The notes below the pieces were generated by a model, which worked only from the letters and a program-made list of their open reading frames with translations, had not been told where the DNA came from and did no database searches. A stretch of 64,000 nucleotides of DNA from Tomocerus qinae (Eukaryota; Arthropoda; Collembola; Entomobryomorpha; Tomoceridae). Below, one piece after another: positions 57,659 through 64,000 of the stretch (position 1 is the stretch's first letter; every line of letters starts with the position of its first letter). Position numbers and translations under genes: made by a program. The stretch lies in NCBI GenBank assembly GCA_020055645.1, contig CM034546.1, positions 129,787,875-129,851,874 on the forward strand. The letters run 5' to 3'.

Positions 57659-58420
57659 GCCCTCAACTAAAACAGCATTAAAGCAACAATAATTCCATTT
57701 AATAATCTTATACTGCTCAACTACATCATTTCATTTTAGTTTAGACGTTTGTATTTTTAACCTTTTTAGTAAATAGAGTAACTATATATTACTTTGTATT
57801 GCGATATCTGACTGACTATATTATGAATGGTAAAGTTAATCTAATGATGATAATTTTATTTAAACATTGGCAATAACAATGGAACCTAAAATAAGCAAAG
57901 TGATATAAATATTTAGTCCGTGAAAGTAACATACTATCATGTTAACCTGCTTGCAATGGGCTACATGAATTTATGTCTTCGCATAAAAATATTAGCATGA
58001 GACTTTTCCCCTTTTTGAAGTTCCTGTTTTAAGAAAATGATGCTTACCTAATTGAAGTGTTTTCCCTAAAAATTAGTGGTAAGGGTATAAATGGTAAAAA
58101 ACAGTTTTATATAAATTCCATACAGAATATTAAACAAAAATTGGGCAATAAAATTTGAAATAGCTAGATTAGCTGGTAATTAATTACAAATGAGATATTG
58201 AAATTATATTTAATGTTCTTTTTGTCGTACTAATTAAGTTTAGTACTAAATAAGTTTTTACAAATCAACACTGCGGCTATCACAAATGTATTATTTATAT
58301 TAACCTTTTTGAAATTACATATCTTTAATATACGTAAATCTAAATTACTTAAACTGTTCACAATACTTGCGAGAGGTTTAAAAAAGAAACAAAGCTCATT
58401 AAAACAATAATTTGCAAAAA
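57659..58420. other. Right target duplication and receptor-2 downstream flank
   Basis: GCCCTC (57659-57664) is the right target duplication. The following about 170 bp match the DNA behind receptor gene 1 (38440-38560), for example ATCATTTCATTTTAGTTTA, so this is the interrupted 3' flank of receptor gene 2. Further on, 58140-58420 is the neprilysin 3' flank that recurs at 34012. No coding sequence. Confidence 0.75.
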
Positions 58421-61400
58421 TTAATTAAAAATTTCACATTTGCTTTTAGCGTTATATATCGCATCCAATGGACAATTGAATGCTTTTGCAAATTCTTTAT
58501 TATTAGTCATTGCACCAAGCACACGAATGGAATCCGAATTATGGCCATTAACCAATTCGATTTCTTCGTCAGGGGAATACTTTCGACAAAACTTCTGAAA
58601 AGAGAGGATAAAACATTTCGTAAGTATATACTCGCCAATGAAATTAGAAATTGAGTGAAAAATACCGATTTGCTTGCCTGTGCCGCACCGATGAAAAATA
58701 TTTGACTTTGTGTAAATTTTTCTAAGCCAGGCAAAATTTGTAAATCTTTCCAATAGTTATCAAAGTAAGATTTGTAAGCCACTTGGAGTCCCCCTACATC
58801 AGCAAAATTCTCATTAAGGGATAGTAACCCATTCACATGGACATTGTCCACACTAAGACCACTGTAGAGTTCTTCAACGCATTTTAATTTAGCGAGGAAT
58901 TTATTTGACGATTTTAATTTTGGTAAGAGAAAAGCAGAGGCATCATCATATTTCAATTCTGAAATAAAATATACATAAACCAGATTTAGACGTACAAATA
59001 TTATGTTATTGTACTGCTATTTCAACCAGTTTTCTACAGCACCGACCCATATCCGCCAATTTAAATTCAATTAAGGAGACTAAATATTAACGAGCAAATG
59101 TAAAGTTACAATAACAATGTGCTGGAAATGTTTACCTTTATAGCAGTATGTATAAAAGGCATGTGTCAATTCGTGACCAATAGTAAATCCTAATCTGGCA
59201 TAATTAATGATAGTTGGGTAGAAGAAATCGAAAAATGGCTTTTGTTCCCTCCCTGCTAAAACGAAGACTTCATTTCGCGAAGTGCTGAAATGTGCATTAG
59301 ACTCGATTATATTAATTTTTGAATTGGAAACCTCATTTACTCCGGGAGAGTAAATGAGTTTGTCGATATTTTTGTAGTACGAATTATTTTTTATTTCGAG
59401 ATGTTTGTAACGGGCATCAGTTTCCTCTTTGTCCATCATCGATAAAAGGAATCCGTTCGCAAATGTGAGATTGGCAAACATTCCCAGGACATTTTCTTTG
59501 CTTTTTTCATCCATCCATGAAAGACCTTTTACTAAATTAGTGTAAGTCTCGTATATCCCTTTGTATGCTTTCAGAATAGCCTCCGATTTCTCTTCCGTTA
59601 TTGTCTCCAACACAAATAACCGACCCATAACATCAGGAAAATTCTTATATGTTTCTTCTGCACATTTGAAAGACATATCTAGAGCATGAAAATATATTTC
59701 AGCATAATTGATTTAAATGATACGACTAATTTATGTGGTTGGTTTAATACAATTTGGATAATATATGTCGTCTGTATATGCGGATTCATTTTCAAACTCT
59801 AATGCATGTTGTGGAACGCGCGATTTCAGTCTGGGAATATTTAGTTGATGGATTTTGGATTTTATAAAGTTCCACTGTAAATAGTTGTCGACAGTTTCCC
59901 CGTTATTGTCTGCGAGCATGTTTGACAACAAAATTCCAACATCTTCTATATATTTTAATATACTTTCAGATGTCAACAAACTCAATTCTTCTACATCTTC
60001 TGTGGAAAGCCCAATTTCATGCTCAAAATATTCTTTCCAAGAAATCTATAAAAATAAAATATAGCTTTATACAATAAAATACCTTATTTTTATTGAGATT
60101 CTTACATACTACTCACTTACATAAGGGAAAGTCTCTTGCATTTCCTCAATTGTACGAAAAATATGTTTCTCGGACAAAATATTTGTTGTCGGTGTTATCA
60201 AAGCGAGTTTCTTTTCAAAATCGATTACTGACGGCACTTTCTGTCGAATTAAATCCTGGTCCCTATTTGTGAAGTTTTCTGTCAACTGAATTTTTAAGTC
60301 CCGATTGATATTTTCTGCATTTATATTATTATTTTATTACTTTTCCAAATTTTTAGTTTTACCTGTGACAAAAACTTCAAATATTCCAAAACCATACTTT
60401 CTGAATTCTGGTTCAAATAATAATAATTTACTGGCAAGGTTAAGCCGCCACTGACAATCTATATTTTGCCCATTTATATTGTTATTATGTTTAGCATCAA
60501 TTAACATTTTTATCTGGAGAAAAGAGCGGGAAAATTATGGGATTACTTGGAATACGTCTTTTCTGTTATTGTCTTGTTGAACCCTCCTTAATTTAAAGAA
60601 TGCTTCAAACATCTTTGTATTTCCACTTGACTTCTGAAAACTTGACCAATTTTCATCATAATCATCATTTTGATTTTCTGACATGAGATTTTCAAAATAT
60701 GATTCGTCTTTGTCTTTGTCCGCATTAAGACAAGAAATATAAAAGTCATGAGCCTTTTTTCCAGCTGCTGACTTTTTCTGTCGATTAAATATTTGAATAT
60801 TCTCATTATTTTTCTTCTCATCTTCTGACTTAAATCGGTATCCGTTTTTATTTTCGGCAGCTTCTTCAGATTCAATTTCTTCATCTTCGTCATACGTTTC
60901 TAATAGGCAATGAATAATCAAATAATACTAATTGGACAATAAGTAGATACTATTAATTATTATTTTGCATGCTTTCTAAATATGAGAGTGGAATAGTGGA
61001 CACATAATACCCAAAATCTTCTGTATCGTCTTCCTATTATTTATATCCATTTCGCCCACTATATTTTTAAGAAGTGTTCCTTCAGGTAAGATATGGTTCC
61101 TCCACAAGAATACTATAAAAATAAGAAATGTCATATTAATGACATTTAAGGATGCATAGATATTTGACTTGGGTTGCATAACTGTATTGTAGGCGCATTA
61201 TAATTAGCAACACCATGATCTAACTTCAGGATAACGTCGTCGTCTCAGGAGCAGCCAATTTTGACCATTACACTTTGTCATAAGCCACCGACTGCCCTAA
61301 TTATAGTCTCTCCTCCAAGTCGTTTAGGTAAATTTTTTCATTATAATATAATTTTAGCATACAAGTACCAATACAATATATTGGAAATTAATTTTTATAG

Positions 61401-61662
61401 TTTGGGTTGCTAAACCTTAAAGAAATTAGTACAGGGATCATATGTTTCGTCCATGAAAGATTTCATTTCCAATACAGCTTCCTTACAGATATCGTTAGTG
61501 CATGTTTTACCTGTAAATAAAAAAAGATTTTCGGTATTGACACATTACATTGGCATGATACTTTATTTTTTAATTTACTTAATTTACTAATTACTCACTG
61601 ATTAATTTCTCATTTTCCTTTGAATCATTATTAGGGTCGCTTTTTACAGTGCTAGTTGAGGC
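58421..61662 (-). CDS. M13 (neprilysin-like) zinc peptidase, N-terminus incomplete
   Basis: Exons on minus: 61662-61599, 61510-61416, 61112-61011, 60899-60547, 60513-60363, 60314-60121, 60045-59751, 59678-59136, 58958-58666, 58594-58421. The first recognised exon leads into the extracellular start (KTCTNDICKEAVLEMKSFMD, then YDPC). The zinc site is GHELTHAFY, the third zinc ligand is in ENFADVGGL, and the end is FNCPL...KCEIFN, all as in ectopeptidases that cleave small peptides. Spacing of HELTH and ENFAD (58 residues) is normal. Splice phases agree throughout except between exons 61510-61416 and 61112-61011. There, at the usual CGGW motif, the frame changes and a stop follows. So the gene is either broken by a small deletion or has an exon I missed. 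No membrane anchor exon was found; the hAT element lies upstream. Confidence 0.8.
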
Positions 61663-61756
61663 CTGGAATATGAAATTTTCAATTACTTCATTTTAATAAT
61701 AAATAGCTGCAAGCCCGTCCTACTACAGGGAAGACAGTTTCAAAGAAGGAAGAAGC

Positions 61757-63024
61757 CAGAGGCGGCGCACCCTATGGGCGAATCGGGCGACCGCCCAGGG
61801 CCCCGCGCTTCTTGGGGCCCCGCGCTTGAGTTTTTCTGGCATATAATTTGTACCTTTTAAATGCATTACGTGTAATGTCCATTCGCTATCAATTACCACA
61901 AATTGGAGACGCATTATTAGTATTTATAAACTCATTCGACGATTCTCAAGTTGTAAGTGAAGCCAATTCCTTATTTGAACTGACAATGAAGTACGAATTT
62001 GTTTTGTCCGCAATTATCTGCCATGATATATTACACAAAGTTCACTGTGTCAGTCAGTACATGCAAAAGAAAGATTTTAAGTTGGACGAAGCCGTTAATC
62101 AATTGGAAAAAATTTCTAAGTATTTTATTGAACTTCGAGAGAAAGGAATGTCATCATCGGAGGTTGATGCAAGAGGAATTTGTGATGAGCTTGAGATTGA
62201 AAGAGCCTTTGAGACAAAAAGACGAAGGAATTGAAACGGTTTCATGACGATGAGGTTCCCAATAACAACCCTATTGAAGACGAAAAGGAAATATTTCGCC
62301 GACAGTTCTTCGTGGTTTTACTGGATACAGTAATAAAATGTTTAGAGGATAGATTCAAGGAGTTGAAAAACCATAAGGCTGTGTTTGGATTTTTATATGA
62401 TATTTCCAAATTGAAAAACGAAAAACCAGACACAATTCTTAAACTTTGCAAAGATTTAGAAACTCGTTTTACAGATGCTGATAATAACGCCATTTCAGAT
62501 GTGGACGGAAATGAACTGTGCGATGAACTACATATATTGGCATTAATTCTGCCAGAAAACTTAACTGTTTTTGAAACCCTGTGCTATCTTAAAGAAAAAA
62601 ATATGATTAATCAATACCCAAACATACGAATTGCCCTACAAATAATTTTAACAGTCCCTGTAACAATAGCAACGGCGGAGAGGAGCTTTTCTAAATTAAA
62701 ATTGATAAAAACATATTTAAGATGAACAACATCTCAGAACAGACTGAATGGGTTAGCTATATTGTCCACCGAAAGTAAAATTGCTGAAGAACTGGATCTG
62801 GGGAATTTGATTACAGAATTTAGCGAAAAGAAGGCTCGGAAAGCATTATTTTAACAATTGATTGTAAAGTAAAGTAATGAGTGGAACTTTTGCAAAATGA
62901 ATTGTTTTTGGTTGCGTAATTAATTATATGACTTATATTGAAATAAAATAAAAGAATGGTATACATAAAGGGCCCCGCTTTCAAATCTCGCCCAGGGCCC
63001 CGCGGGTACCTTGCGCCGCCTCTG
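61757..63024 (+). mobile_element. Decayed hAT transposon, 1268 bp
   Basis: Inverted termini CAGAGGCGGCGCA at both ends and a perfect 8-bp target duplication GAAGAAGC (61749-61756, 63025-63032). Inside is a 5'-truncated hAT transposase reading frame. GC-rich blocks next to both ends (GGGCCCCGCG) contrast with the AT-rich interior. It inserted near the start of the neprilysin-like gene. Confidence 0.9.
61848..62853 (+). pseudogene. hAT transposase remnant (ZMYM1-like type)
   Basis: Frame 1 (61848-62234) covers part of the middle region. Frame 2 (from 62231) covers the region up to the dimerisation domain with ALQIILTVPVTIATAERSFSKLKLIK. A stop at 62723 interrupts it, and in-frame sequence continues to TAA at 62851-62853 (NGLAILSTESKIAEELD). 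The N-terminal zinc finger and the early catalytic region are missing. Non-functional; it could only move with transposase supplied in trans. Confidence 0.82.
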
Positions 63025-63113
63025 GAAGAAGCCATATGACAATGAAAATAATATGTATGACTAATGTCAGTTGTACTGATATTTTTTATATCACAGTTTC
63101 ATGTAATATTCCA

Positions 63114-63551
63114 AATAGGGAATTAAAATGCTTTAATAGGGAATTAAAATGCTTTAATAGGGAATTAAAATGCTTTAATAGGGAATTAAAATGCTTTAAT
63201 AGGGAATTAAAATGCTTTAATAGGGAATTAAAATGCTTTAATAGGGAATTAAAATGCTTTAATAGGGAATTAAAATGCTTTAATAGGGAATTAAAATGCT
63301 TTAATAGGGAATTAAAATGCTTTAATAGGGAATTAAAATGCTTTAATAGGGAATTAAAATGCTTTAATAGGGAATTAAAATTCTTTAATAGGGAATTAAA
63401 ATGCTTTAATAGGGAATTAAAATGCTTTAATAGGGAATTAAAATGCTTTAATAGGGAATTAAAATGCTTTAATAGGGAATTAAAATGCTTTGCTCTAATA
63501 GGGATTCAAAATGCTCTAATAGGAATTCAAAATGCTCTAATAGGGATTCAA
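63114..63551. repeat. 21-bp minisatellite (about 18 + 3 copies)
   Basis: About 18 almost perfect copies of TTTAATAGGGAATTAAAATGC (in 20-base notation TTAATAGGGAATTAAAATGC plus one T), followed by three variants with GGGATTCAAAATGCTC. Only single-base differences occur in the main block, which signals recent expansion. Because 21 is a multiple of three, an open frame runs through it, but nothing suggests coding. Confidence 0.95.
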
Positions 63552-63790
63552 CATGCTTTAAAAAGGATGGACAAACAGACAACTGCAAATTATAGTATAG
63601 ATTTCAATACAAAAAAATGCGAAGTAAAAACATAGTATTTATAGGTTTAATTATGACTATCTATATGAATTTATCATTGGTGTGATTTTAATTGTCATAA
63701 TACTATTATCTGAAACTGCAAAAGTATGCAGAAAATTTAGATACTACTGCTGTTTAGATATGTTATCATGAAATAATCTATATACCGTAA
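63552..63790. other. Non-coding stretch after the minisatellite
   Basis: AT-rich, no gene or repeat recognised. Confidence 0.4.
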
Positions 63791-63798
63791 TAATCGAT

Positions 63799-63909
63799 AT
63801 AATTCCGCGTACTGAAATAGTTCCGCGTACGCGGAATTATTTCGATTTTACTTCGCCTTTTTGGTTGTTAATGGTAATAGTTCCGCGTATCGAAATAATT
63901 CCGCGTACC
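63799..63909. repeat. TTCCGCGTA direct and inverted repeats
   Basis: TTCCGCGTA occurs at about 63803, 63821, 63882 and 63899. At 63821 it forms the palindrome TTCCGCGTACGCGGAA. Spacers carry ATAATCGATAT-like and GAAATA motifs. It is a CpG-rich island in AT-rich DNA, and could be the sub-terminal repeat of a transposon. Confidence 0.7.
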
Positions 63910-63926
63910 TGTACCTAAAAAAATTA

Positions 63927-64000
63927 CGAAGAGTAAATGTCGACTCTGCTGTCATCCCAGGAGGATGTACTAAATACATCCAGCCAGCAAATGTCAGCTG
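63927..64000 (+). pseudogene. Pogo/Tigger-like DDE transposase fragment (cut by window end)
   Basis: An open + frame encodes VDSAVIPGGCTKYIQPANVS, the pattern around the conserved IPGG-T-x-QP segment before the last catalytic residue of pogo/jerky-type DDE transposases. No in-frame start is visible here; the rest lies beyond the window, so intactness cannot be judged. Confidence 0.55.

Noticed and set aside
63036-63635. Open frame of 199 codons with repeated CFNRELK
   Set aside because: It exists only because the minisatellite unit is 21 bp; there is no domain and no codon-use signal.
1-64000. tRNA and rRNA genes
   Set aside because: No cloverleaf with convincing A and B box sequences or rRNA core motif was seen by eye; a tRNA scan would settle it.

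Overview
The window is nuclear DNA of an AT-rich animal genome, most probably an arthropod. The reasons are GT-AG introns in almost every host gene, a variant ionotropic receptor with a signal peptide, a nicotinic-type cys-loop receptor pair, an M13 (neprilysin-like) peptidase and several DNA transposons. A hexapod such as a springtail would fit, but that is only an inference. No rRNA, tRNA or CRISPR array was recognised.

Layout. 1-26012: three tandem molybdo-flavoenzyme genes of the aldehyde oxidase / xanthine dehydrogenase family, all on +. Copy A (1-6490) is cut by the window edge. Copies B (10504-17211) and C (18173-26012) are complete 26-exon genes of 1310 and 1314 aa. Exon lengths agree almost base for base among the three. 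Copy A has lost one 168-bp exon in frame. 26374-32841: an ionotropic-receptor gene on the minus strand, split by a mobile element of about 4.1 kb (27903-32018).

That element is the most unusual object here. It carries two convergent spliced genes: a two-finger C2H2 protein with an acidic tail, and a 333-aa protein with an SF3 helicase like that of CRESS-DNA virus Rep but no recognisable HUH nuclease. It is strewn with a 26-bp palindrome of fixed length, GTGGGA-N14-TCCCAC. Five of the helicase gene's six introns contain it, and so does the single C2H2 intron. TTCGAC-rich repeats lie at the promoter end of the helicase gene.

33000-43525: a tandem pair of cys-loop receptor genes with single-exon coding regions. 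Only the second has the paired cysteines of nicotinic alpha subunits. A decayed neprilysin 3' fragment lies upstream. 43534-57658: a full Polinton/Maverick (adintovirus-like) element of 14125 bp, with terminal inverted repeats of about 1.52 kb and a perfect 6-bp target duplication, inserted just behind the poly(A) signal of receptor 2. It encodes integrase, minor and major capsid proteins, adenain-like protease, protein-primed DNA polymerase B, packaging ATPase and small accessory proteins. Several genes contain very short introns, and four contain frame breaks. 58421-61662: the neprilysin-like gene on minus. 61757-63024: a decayed hAT transposon. 63114-63551: a 21-bp minisatellite. The window ends inside a pogo-like transposase.

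The host genes are oxidative metabolism, chemosensory and transmitter receptors and an ectopeptidase. They show no common pathway. What links the region is local duplication and repeated insertion of mobile DNA.
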